Shown here: in pieces, positions 17,604-25,641 of the stretch
Layout: every line of letters begins with the position of its first letter
Numbering within the stretch: position 1 is the first letter of the stretch
NCBI GenBank assembly: GCA_964236735.1
Contig: CAXSFM010000004.1
Span: forward strand, 1 to 64,000
Reading direction: 5' to 3'
Source of the DNA: JAIVJG01 sp964236735
Lineage (GTDB): Bacteria; Acidobacteriota; Blastocatellia; Pyrinomonadales; Pyrinomonadaceae
Length of the DNA: 64,000 nt
Position numbers and translations under genes: made by a program
The notes under the pieces: generated by a model
What the model was told of the DNA's origin: nothing
Database searches by the model: none
Seen by the model: the letters and a program-made list of their open reading frames with translations, nothing else

Positions 17604-18905
17604 ATGTCGGAAATAATTAGAAAACGGATTTTCGTCTGTCTCACGCTGTGTCTGCTCGGCGGCCTGCTAGCGACGAACATCGCGACCAGAAAAACAGCCG
17701 CGCAAGTCTCGTCAGGATCGAATGAGGTTAGCGTCTCGGATGTCACTGCGCCCGCCATGCATCTCTGGCTGGCGAGTCATGCGGGACTGATGGGTGCGGC
17801 GGCAACAACGCAGGGCGCGACGCTGCCAGCAGAGAAGACCGCGGAACAGGCGTACAAAAATATTCAAGTGTTGAAGGGTTTGCCCGCTTCACAGATGTCG
17901 CCTCTGATGAATTCCATCTCGACTTCGCTCGGAGTGCGCTGCAATTTCTGCCATGTAAGGCAGCCCAAAGACCCGAAGACGGGCGCGGAAGATTGGGCTT
18001 GGGAAAGTGACGACAAGCCTGCCAAGCAGACGGCGCGGCGTATGATGCAGATGACGCTCTCGCTCAACGCCACATACAAAGGTGACTTCGGCAATAACGC
18101 CGTCACCTGTTATACGTGCCATCGTGGAAAGAATGACCCCGTCGGCATTCCGTCACTGCCGCTCGCCGTGCCGGCGCACGAAGACGCGCCGGCGACTCCT
18201 CCCGCCGGCAACGCGGCGGGCACGCCGCCGGCGTCGAACACGCTCCCATCGGTCGAGCAGATTTTCAGCAAGTACACGGACGCTGTGGGCGGGAAGGCCG
18301 CGCTCGCGAAACTCCAGACGCGCACTTTGAAGGGGACATACGAGGCTTCGCAAAATCGCAACTTCCCCTTAGAGGTTGCATTGAAGGGGACGGATAAATT
18401 CACGACCACGGTCACGATGCCCAACGGCGTCATGGTGCGAACCATTGACGGCAACAACGGCTGGGTCAAAACTCCGCAGGGCACGCGCGCTATGACGCCC
18501 GCCGAAGTTGCGGAGACGCGCCGCGCCGCACAATCCTATCAACTGATAAAAGTCTCCGCGCCGACCACAGAGATGAGAGTGCGGCGGCGTGTGGAAAAAG
18601 TCGGCGAACGCGACGCCTACGTCGTTGAGTCGCGGATGAGCGGCAATGTCGAGAGGCTCTACTTCGATAAAGAGACGGGGCTGCTGCTACGCAAATACAC
18701 GCTGACGAACACGATGCTGAATGCCATCCCTGAACAAATGGACTTTGAAGACTATCGCGAAGTGGACGGCGTGAAAGTGCCTTTCATCATCCGCACCTCG
18801 ACGATTGATCTTCAAAGTAGTTCGCTCAGACGATTCTCGGAGATCAAACTCAACGCGCCAGTTGACGATACAGTGTTTGCAATGCCCGCTGCGACTCCGA
18901 AATAA
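17604..18905 (+). CDS. dihaem c-type cytochrome, reaction-centre cytochrome c family
   Basis: The 433-residue protein has an N-terminal signal sequence and two haem-binding motifs, CNFCH (Cys113-His117) and CYTCH (Cys169-His173). The block KNIQVLKGLPASQMSPLMNSIS before the first motif is the signature of the photosynthetic reaction centre cytochrome c subunit family (PF02276), where a Met serves as axial ligand. Classical members carry four haems; this one keeps two and adds a Pro/Ala-rich linker and a 210-residue C-terminal domain resembling LolA/outer-membrane lipoprotein-sorting folds. Such proteins are abundant in non-phototrophic Acidobacteriota and are presumed periplasmic electron carriers. 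Its last 31 codons overlap, tail to tail, the end of the sensor kinase gene, and its terminator lies inside that gene. Confidence 0.85.
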   Translation: MSEIIRKRIFVCLTLCLLGGLLATNIATRKTAAQVSSGSNEVSVSDVTAPAMHLWLASHAGLMGAAATTQGATLPAEKTAEQAYKNIQVLKGLPASQMSPLMNSISTSLGVRCNFCHVRQPKDPKTGAEDWAWESDDKPAKQTARRMMQMTLSLNATYKGDFGNNAVTCYTCHRGKNDPVGIPSLPLAVPAHEDAPATPPAGNAAGTPPASNTLPSVEQIFSKYTDAVGGKAALAKLQTRTLKGTYEASQNRNFPLEVALKGTDKFTTTVTMPNGVMVRTIDGNNGWVKTPQGTRAMTPAEVAETRRAAQSYQLIKVSAPTTEMRVRRRVEKVGERDAYVVESRMSGNVERLYFDKETGLLLRKYTLTNTMLNAIPEQMDFEDYREVDGVKVPFIIRTSTIDLQSSSLRRFSEIKLNAPVDDTVFAMPAATPK

Positions 18906-21900
18906 GCGACCCCGATACGCGCAAATTCAACTTCGAGGCGGGTGATAACTTCGCCCGCCTCTTTTAATGTCTGATCGCGCAACTTCTCCTCCAACTCCGT
19001 GCATAAAGCCGTCATCTGCCGGACGCCGAGATTGAGGCTGCTGCCCTTGAGGCTGTGAGCGTTGCGCTGTAGTAACTGCACATCTCGCGCTTCCAACGCC
19101 GCGTGCATTTCCGTCAACCGCGTTTGCGTATCGCTCAGATACAACTCGATCAATTCACTGACCAGGTCTGGGCCGTCCTCGTCCTGTAACTCACGAAAAC
19201 TTTCCAGCACCGACGGGTCAATGATGTCTCCGATTGCAGACCTGAAGGGAGTCGCTACCGGCGCGATAGTTTTCGCCGGCTGATTGACGTGCTCGCTCCA
19301 ACGCTCCAACGCCGCGGAGAGTTCCTCAGCGTTCACCGGCTTGCTCAAGTAATCATCCATCCCCGCCGCCAGACATTTTTCCCGTTCGCCTTGCAGCGCG
19401 TGCGCCGTCATGGCGATGATAATCGTGTGCCGGTCGGTGTCTTGCTCGCGGCGGCGTATCTCGGCAGTCGCGGCGTAGCCATCCATTTCAGGCATCTGGC
19501 AATCCATCAGCACGATTGGATAGGCAACGTTGGCGAGCGCGTCCAGCGCTTCGAGACCGTTCACTACGGCGTCGGTTGAATAGCCGAGTTTGTGCAGTTG
19601 GCTAAGTGCGACTTTCCGGTTGACCGCGTTGTCTTCGGCCAGCAGGATGCGCGCACGTTGACGCACGTTCTCAAGCACCGCAGGGTCAGAGAAGACAGAC
19701 GGCTTCGCTCGCGCGTCGCTGGTTTGAGTCGCGACTTGTCCGGCTAACTGCTTCTCGAAGAGCGCGGTGAACCAGAACGTCGAACCCTGTCCGTGCGTGC
19801 TCGTGACGCCGATGTCCCCGCGCATCATTTCGACTAATTGCTTCGAGATAGACAAGCCCAGACCTGTGCCGCCGTACTTGCGCGTCGTCGAGCCGTCAGC
19901 CTGTGAGAAGGCATGGAATAACTTGTCCTGTCCGGCTTCAGTGATGCCGATGCCCGTATCGCTCACCGTAAACCGGATCATCACAGCCGTCTCATTTTCA
20001 CTTTCCATCCGGGCGCGCACGACGACTCCGCCGCGCTCGGTAAACTTCAAAGCATTACCGATAAGATTATTAAGCACTTGCCGTAACCGTCCCGCATCGC
20101 CACGTAATGTCGTCTGTAAGTCGTCGGGGAGCGAAGCCGTCAACTCAAGCTTTTTGTCTCGCGCCTGATCGGCCAGCAGTTTGATGGTCACTTCGACGGC
20201 ATCGCGCAGGTCGAAGTCAAGCTTTTCAAACTGGAGCCTGCCCGCTTCGATTTTAGAGAAGTCGAGGATGTCGTTGATAATCACCATCAAAGACTCGCCG
20301 CTGGCGCGAATCGTCTCGGTATAGTCGCGCTGCTCGTCGGTCAAATCTGTGTCGAGCAAGATGCCGGTCATGCCGATGACGCCGTTCATGGGAGTGCGTA
20401 TCTCGTGGCTCATGTTGGCGAGAAATTCCGATTTAAGCTGCGCTGAAGCGATGGCCTCGTCGCGCGCCTCTTCCAATTTCTCAGCGATCTGCCGGCGCTC
20501 GGTCATGTCGCGCCCGACCGCATAGAAGACGCCTTCTTCAAGCACGGGGACGGCAGCCCACGAAAAACTTTTGTACGAACCGTCTCGACAACAACAGCGC
20601 GTCTCGAAGTCCAACGCCGAGACACCCTGCGTGAGATCATAGATGGCCTCGGTGGCCGTCGTCTGGTCTTCGATGTGAACTATATCGAGAAAGGATTTGG
20701 TCAGCAGTTCCGTTTCCGTAAAGCCCAACAATCTTTTGAATGAAGGATTGATGCGTTTGAAAGAACCATCCGTGTGAGCCACGAACATCAGGTCAACAGA
20801 GAGACTAAAGATACGCTCGCGTTCTTCCTCGCTGCGCTTGCGCTCCGCCAACTCGCGAAGGGCGGAAATCTCCGCCGTGCGTTCTTCGACGCGCTGTTCG
20901 AGGGAAGCGTTAATCTCAACTAACTCCTGCCGCGCATGACGGAGACCTTCGCGCGCCCCGTCGAGTCCGGTGGCGGCGCGACCGATTTCCGCTTGCATGG
21001 TATTGAAACTCTCGGCCAGCTCGCCGACCTCATCCCGCGTATGGACGATGACAGGCCGGATGTCCAACTGCGCGTGAGCCGCCTCCAGATCGCCGCTGCC
21101 GAGCGCCTGCATGGCGCACGAGAAATCCGCCAGCGTGCCCGTCGCCAGACGCTTCGCGGCGGTGGAAATTTCTTCGGCGGAGTGTGCGATCATGCCCGGC
21201 AGCACCATCCCGACGGAGATGGTGAGAATCGCCACGGCGACGAACACATCTTCCAACCCGGCGCGCAAAGCCGTCCCGCCTTCGGGCATACTCTGCACGG
21301 CCATCAAATAACCCGCGCCGTCGAGCACCATCACCATCAGCATCGCCCCGGTTAACTTAACGTGGAGCGAGCGCGCCAGTCCCGGCAATCCCATGCGACG
21401 CCGGTCAGAAAATTTCCGCCATGCGTAGAGCGCCGTTCCAGAGTAAGCGAAGACCAGCCCGACGATGACCGTCGGCAGGCCGAATTGTTGAAACCCAAGC
21501 AAGGCCGAGCATCCCCAGATACAGGCGGCGCAGACACCCAGCATGATCGTCCCGCGCGGCGCGCGATAAGGCCGCTCCATCAACGGCGCATCCCGGCGCA
21601 GCAACCAGACGGCAATGCTGGGCAGACAAATGCCGATCAGATACGTGAAATTCGCCGCCGCGATCAACCAGATTGGGTCGCCGATGAGCAAAAAGAAGAT
21701 TGACATGGCAGCCGTAAATAGGATGGCGACATACGGCGCATCCGTGCGCGAACGCAGGGCTAGAATTCGCGGCAGCAACCCGTCTTCCGACAACTGCGAG
21801 AGCGTGCGCGCCGCGCCGGCCAGAGGCTGCACCGTGCCATGAAACATATTGAAGATCAGGAACCAGATGGCCGCGCCCTTCGCCGCACTGCCGAGCAGCG

Positions 21901-22792
21901 GCGCGAAAGTTGGCCCTAAAACCGCCGCCAAATCCTGCCCCATCGCATTCGACCCAATCGTCCCCAGCCAGACCATCGGCAAGACGATGAAATAAAGTCC
22001 GGCCATCGCACCGCTGGCAAACATTGCGCGCGGGACTGACTTCTGAGGCTCAATCGCTTCGCCGACGTGACACGCCGCCGCCTCGAAGGCTGGCGCGGCG
22101 AACCCTATCAGATAAAGTCCGGCCATCAGGCTCGTCAACTGTCCGAACTTGCCCGCGAAAGGAACGGTCAGAGTAAACGTCGTGGCCTGATGCCAATCAA
22201 CGTGGCCGGTGATGATGGGAACGAAACCGGAGAGGAACGCCAGCGCCGCCGACATCGTGGCGATGGGCACGATCAAACGTGTGACCCACTTCATCCCTAA
22301 CAAATTGACGAACGCGAAGAAGACTACCAGCAGGATCGCCAGCAGCGGGATGGAGATGCCGGGCAAATACCAGGAGTGAATCGCCGAAGCGGAAAGCAGC
22401 GCGGTTAGACCGCAAGTAGGAACCCATCCCCACCAGTAACAGACGCCGGTCAGGTTAGCGAGGATGAGACTGTATGGACGAAAAGCCTCGCCGCATGTAG
22501 CAGCGATGCCGCCGACACGCTTGGGATACATCAGGATAAGCTCTGTCCATCCGGGGGCGGCAGCCCAACTCAGCAACAAGCCGACGATCAATAACGGAAC
22601 CGCCGCGCTGCCCTGACCGGGAATTGATCCCTGACCGATAAAGAGCGCCGCCATCAGAAATAGACTCTGATTGCTGCCGCCCATGGCGAGCGATGTCATT
22701 CCCACCCAGCCGATAGTGCGCGGGTGTGCGAGCGGGTCATGCGGCGCAACAGAGTTCACCGGCTGTTCATTACCGTTTGAAGTATTAGGCAT
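18812..22792 (-). CDS. APC-type permease fused to hybrid histidine kinase with REC and Hpt domains
   Basis: One 1326-residue frame joins a transporter to a full phosphorelay. Residues 25-460 are an APC-superfamily amino-acid permease (about 12 helices; PKRVGGIAATCGEAF, ERPYRAPRG). Two further helices (about 478-500 and 513-535) precede a HAMP-like segment with DEVGELAESFNTMQ (585-600), a coiled coil and a PAS domain (660-770). The kinase has H-box FLANMSHEIRTPMNG (His796), N-box LRQVLNNLIGNALKF, and ATP loops DTGIGI and GGTGLGL. The receiver domain has LAEDNAVNRK and phospho-acceptor Asp1097 in LMDCQMPEMDG; the Hpt domain has His1246 in NAHSLKGSS. It should sense or transport a small molecule at the inner membrane and relay phosphate, but no separate response regulator is nearby. 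The last 30 residues lie beyond the Hpt fold and are antisense to the cytochrome gene. Confidence 0.93.
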   Translation of the reverse strand: MPNTSNGNEQPVNSVAPHDPLAHPRTIGWVGMTSLAMGGSNQSLFLMAALFIGQGSIPGQGSAAVPLLIVGLLLSWAAAPGWTELILMYPKRVGGIAATCGEAFRPYSLILANLTGVCYWWGWVPTCGLTALLSASAIHSWYLPGISIPLLAILLVVFFAFVNLLGMKWVTRLIVPIATMSAALAFLSGFVPIITGHVDWHQATTFTLTVPFAGKFGQLTSLMAGLYLIGFAAPAFEAAACHVGEAIEPQKSVPRAMFASGAMAGLYFIVLPMVWLGTIGSNAMGQDLAAVLGPTFAPLLGSAAKGAAIWFLIFNMFHGTVQPLAGAARTLSQLSEDGLLPRILALRSRTDAPYVAILFTAAMSIFFLLIGDPIWLIAAANFTYLIGICLPSIAVWLLRRDAPLMERPYRAPRGTIMLGVCAACIWGCSALLGFQQFGLPTVIVGLVFAYSGTALYAWRKFSDRRRMGLPGLARSLHVKLTGAMLMVMVLDGAGYLMAVQSMPEGGTALRAGLEDVFVAVAILTISVGMVLPGMIAHSAEEISTAAKRLATGTLADFSCAMQALGSGDLEAAHAQLDIRPVIVHTRDEVGELAESFNTMQAEIGRAATGLDGAREGLRHARQELVEINASLEQRVEERTAEISALRELAERKRSEEERERIFSLSVDLMFVAHTDGSFKRINPSFKRLLGFTETELLTKSFLDIVHIEDQTTATEAIYDLTQGVSALDFETRCCCRDGSYKSFSWAAVPVLEEGVFYAVGRDMTERRQIAEKLEEARDEAIASAQLKSEFLANMSHEIRTPMNGVIGMTGILLDTDLTDEQRDYTETIRASGESLMVIINDILDFSKIEAGRLQFEKLDFDLRDAVEVTIKLLADQARDKKLELTASLPDDLQTTLRGDAGRLRQVLNNLIGNALKFTERGGVVVRARMESENETAVMIRFTVSDTGIGITEAGQDKLFHAFSQADGSTTRKYGGTGLGLSISKQLVEMMRGDIGVTSTHGQGSTFWFTALFEKQLAGQVATQTSDARAKPSVFSDPAVLENVRQRARILLAEDNAVNRKVALSQLHKLGYSTDAVVNGLEALDALANVAYPIVLMDCQMPEMDGYAATAEIRRREQDTDRHTIIIAMTAHALQGEREKCLAAGMDDYLSKPVNAEELSAALERWSEHVNQPAKTIAPVATPFRSAIGDIIDPSVLESFRELQDEDGPDLVSELIELYLSDTQTRLTEMHAALEARDVQLLQRNAHSLKGSSLNLGVRQMTALCTELEEKLRDQTLKEAGEVITRLEVEFARIGVAYFGVAAGIANTVSSTGALSLISENRLSELL
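18935..18966 (+). terminator. intrinsic terminator of the cytochrome gene, inside the kinase gene
   Basis: GAGGCGGG pairs with CCCGCCTC around an 11-base loop and is followed by TTTT. It lies 30 bases after the cytochrome stop codon. On the opposite strand the same bases encode residues 1276-1286 of the sensor kinase, in the last helix of its Hpt domain. Confidence 0.75.
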
Positions 22793-22891
22793 AACGCGAA
22801 AAGATCAGGCTGAGAGATTGGCTCTGCGAAGCGTTGACGGAGTGACGCGCGTAGAAAAAACGCAAGACACGCATCTTGTTTAGCGCGACGA

Positions 22892-23614
22892 TTAGAAAGT
22901 CCAGCCATAGTAAACGGCCAGCGCGTTGTTTCCGCGTCCCGCATTGCCGAAGCTGTAAGCGACGTAGAGGACGCTCTTTTTGGAGAGGGGCGATCCGAAA
23001 CCGGCTGAGGCGTATCCAAAGCGGTTCTTGCCTGTGTACCAGTCGGAATAGAGAGTGAGCCGGCGATTGACGGGCTGCTCGTAACCGAAGATGCCGCCGT
23101 TTCTGTCGCCTGTGACTGTCTTCGAGCCGACTGTGCGATAAGCGCCGCCGGTCAGACGTGGCCCGTATGCTGCCCTCACTTTCTTGCTCGCAGTGACGTA
23201 AACAAGTCCGAGCGTGTCGCTTTTTTGACGACGTGGAAGCGGTAAAATCAGAACGCCTCCGGCGGCCAACGCGAGTCCTTTATCTTCATTTTGATAGAAC
23301 TGCCATTTGGCATTCGGCTGCAACTCTACTGCTTGCGTCGTCTCCGCAGCTCTGTTGTAGAAAAGGTTCGCGCCGACTTCGACACGCTTGCGCGCGCCGT
23401 AAACAAGACGTAACCCGTAAGACTGAAAACCGCCCTTGTCGAACTTGGTCAGGTGGCCGATAAAGTCCGTCTCGACGTATGTTGTCCCGGTTGCTTGGAC
23501 ATCAGTCGAGGGAGTATTAAGAATCGTGGTTTGCGCCTTCGCGACGGAGCCGAAGCAGGCGAGGAACACGGCCAGCAAGCAGATATGTTTGGTTCGTGAC
23601 TGTTTGTTGAGCAT
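22892..23614 (-). CDS. small outer-membrane beta-barrel protein
   Basis: The 240-residue protein has a signal peptide (HICLLAVFLACFGSVAKAQ) and a mature region made of alternating hydrophobic and polar strands with frequent aromatic ends (TTYVETDFIGHL, YGLRLVYGARKRVEVGANLFY, ALAVYYGWTF). The final residue is Phe, the usual C-terminal signal for BAM-dependent insertion. A barrel of about 8-12 strands in the outer membrane is expected; ligand unknown. It lies 99 bases upstream of the permease-kinase gene on the same strand with no obvious terminator between, so both may be co-transcribed, which would put an outer-membrane channel or binding protein with an inner-membrane transporter-sensor. Confidence 0.75.
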   Translation of the reverse strand: MLNKQSRTKHICLLAVFLACFGSVAKAQTTILNTPSTDVQATGTTYVETDFIGHLTKFDKGGFQSYGLRLVYGARKRVEVGANLFYNRAAETTQAVELQPNAKWQFYQNEDKGLALAAGGVLILPLPRRQKSDTLGLVYVTASKKVRAAYGPRLTGGAYRTVGSKTVTGDRNGGIFGYEQPVNRRLTLYSDWYTGKNRFGYASAGFGSPLSKKSVLYVAYSFGNAGRGNNALAVYYGWTF

Positions 23615-24102
23615 GACTGAGGATTTTCTCGTGGAGTAGGGAAACGATTTAGCGGCGAGATAGATTTCAAAGGATGTTGCCCGTCAACAAAAAGCGAGGC
23701 AGCATTCGTGACAACTCGAACACTCTGCGACATGAATGGCAGAGCATCTCAAAATGTTTCAATCTTTCGTGCAGATTGAAAACTATCAACCCAAAACTCA
23801 TAGCATTCGTTATGCCAGAGCGCATGGTTTCCGCATTGGCCGGTTGGTTAAGTTCCCGGCTCGACCGGCAAGATCACAAGTGTCGGAATCCCGACGGTTG
23901 ATGAAGTGAAAGTGCGTATCCACCGTCACCCGCAGCGTCTGTGCAAATATCGCCGGGATTGGAGCCGTTCGAGAAATTCGTGATATAGAAATAGTCGCAC
24001 ACATCGTTGTCATCGTTGCGGCTTAGATTGATGTAGAAGTGATTCGGTGTTGAATCGTTGATGAGGATGAAGCCGGGCGGACACTTTTTTCAGGAGATTG
24101 AC
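23615..24102. other. intergenic region with a coding remnant
   Basis: These 488 bases separate the barrel protein gene from malQ. Apart from the protein-like remnant at 23874-24089, described separately, I see no RNA gene, terminator or intact reading frame. Part of 23615-23870 is more AT-rich than its surroundings. Confidence 0.5.
23874..24089 (-). pseudogene. remnant of a secreted or repeat-protein C-terminus, no start codon
   Basis: This frame of 71 sense codons is bounded by stop codons and lacks ATG, GTG or TTG at its head, yet reads like genuine extracellular protein: CPPGFILINDSTPNHFYINL, then DDNDVCDYFYITNFSNGSN and PGDICTDAAGDGGYALS. The composition (Asn, Asp, Gly, Tyr, paired Cys) differs sharply from the Arg- and Ala-rich products of random frames in this genome. 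It is probably the tail of a gene whose 5' part was lost when the malQ region was joined to this locus. A programmed frameshift or an undetected upstream exon-like frame is less likely. No family is recognised. Confidence 0.4.
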
Positions 24103-25641
24103 GTGAGCTTTCCGAGAGCGAGTGGCATCCTTTTGCATCCGACATCGTTGCCGGGTCGTTTCGGCATGGGCGATCTGGGAGACGAGGCTTATACCTTCGT
24201 GGATTTTCTCGCGCGGGCGGGACAGAGTTTGTGGCAGGTGTTACCGCTCGGGCCGACCGGCTATGGAGACTCACCCTATCAATGCTTCTCGGCGTTCGCA
24301 GGGAACACACTGCTCGTGAGTCCTGAACGACTCGTCGCAGACAACTTGCTCGCGGAAGCAGACCTCGCGGATGTTCCTTCGTTCTCGGACGAGCGCGTCG
24401 AGTTCGGTCGCGTCATCGAATACAAAAACGGCCTACTCAAAAATGCATTTGAAAATTTCAAGCGTGCGGACGACGCGAAATTACGCGCCGCATTCTTTGA
24501 CTTTAAGACACAGTCCGCCGCGTGGCTCGATGATTATGCTTTGTACCGCGCGATGAAGAATGTGCGCGACGGCGTCGCTTGGAACAAGTGGGAAGCGCCG
24601 ATGGCGAGGCGCGACACGGACGCGCTCACGCTCGCGCGCGAATCTCTGCGCGAGCAGATCGAGGCGCAAAAGTTTTACCAGTTTCTTTTTTTTCGCCAGT
24701 GGTTTGCATTACGCGCTTACTGTCACGAAAAAGCCATTCGCATCATCGGCGACCTTCCCATCTTCGTCGCGCATGATTCGGCTGATGTGTGGACGCATCC
24801 AGAGCAATTCAAGCTCGACGAGACGGGCGCGCCGCGTGTCGTCGCGGGCGTGCCGCCTGATTATTTCAGCACGACGGGTCAACTCTGGGGCAATCCGATC
24901 TACAACTGGGAACGCCAGCGCGCGGAAAATTTCAGTTGGTGGGTCGAGCGCATGAAGGGCACGCTTGCGCTCGTGGACATCGTGCGCGTGGATCACTTTC
25001 GAGGCTTCGCGGCGTGCTGGGAAGTTCCCGGCGGCGACTCGACGGCGGAGCGCGGCAGTTGGGTCAATGCGCCCGGCAGCGAACTCTTTCACGCGATCCG
25101 TGACGCGCTCGGCGCGTTGCCGATCATCGCCGAAGACCTCGGCGTGATTACGCCCGACGTGGATGCTCTGCGCGATGAGTTCGGCTTTCCCGGAATGCGT
25201 ATTCTCCAATTCGGCTTCGGCAGCGATGCCGACAATCACGACCTGCCGCACAACTACACGAGCAACTCCGTCGTCTATACGGGCACGCACGATAACGACA
25301 CTGCCGTCGGCTGGTTCAACTCGGCGGCGGGCGGCGGCTCGACGCGCGACGCCGTGCAGATAGAGCGCGAGCGACGATACTGTCTCGATTATCTCGACAC
25401 GGACGGCGCGGAGATACACTGGGACTTCATCCGCGCCGCGATGTCATCCGTTTCCGACCTCGCCGTCGTGCCATTGCAAGACGTGCTCGGACTCGGCAAC
25501 GAGGCGCGCATGAATCTTCCGGCGAGCACTGCTGGTAATTGGGACTGGCGCGCACGCGCGGGCGCGCTGACGCCGGAGGTCGGCGCACGCTTGAAAAAAT
25601 TGACGGAGACATACGGTCGCCGCACTGGTTTAAGAAATTAG
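24103..25641 (+). CDS. malQ: 4-alpha-glucanotransferase
   Basis: This is amylomaltase (GH77), which transfers maltodextrin segments between alpha-1,4-glucans in the cytoplasm during maltose and glycogen metabolism. Diagnostic blocks are GILLHPTSLPGRFGMGDLG at the N-terminus, QVLPLGPTGYGDSPYQCFSA, DLPIFVAHDSADVW, the nucleophile region RVDHFRGFAACWEVP, the acid/base region IIAEDLGVITPDV, and TGTHDNDTAVGW. I choose the GTG at 24103 because AGGAG lies 6 bases upstream and the product (512 residues) has the standard length; an ATG 45 bases earlier lacks support. It overlaps the convergent glycoamylase-like gene by 4 bases. Confidence 0.95.
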   Translation: MSFPRASGILLHPTSLPGRFGMGDLGDEAYTFVDFLARAGQSLWQVLPLGPTGYGDSPYQCFSAFAGNTLLVSPERLVADNLLAEADLADVPSFSDERVEFGRVIEYKNGLLKNAFENFKRADDAKLRAAFFDFKTQSAAWLDDYALYRAMKNVRDGVAWNKWEAPMARRDTDALTLARESLREQIEAQKFYQFLFFRQWFALRAYCHEKAIRIIGDLPIFVAHDSADVWTHPEQFKLDETGAPRVVAGVPPDYFSTTGQLWGNPIYNWERQRAENFSWWVERMKGTLALVDIVRVDHFRGFAACWEVPGGDSTAERGSWVNAPGSELFHAIRDALGALPIIAEDLGVITPDVDALRDEFGFPGMRILQFGFGSDADNHDLPHNYTSNSVVYTGTHDNDTAVGWFNSAAGGGSTRDAVQIERERRYCLDYLDTDGAEIHWDFIRAAMSSVSDLAVVPLQDVLGLGNEARMNLPASTAGNWDWRARAGALTPEVGARLKKLTETYGRRTGLRN

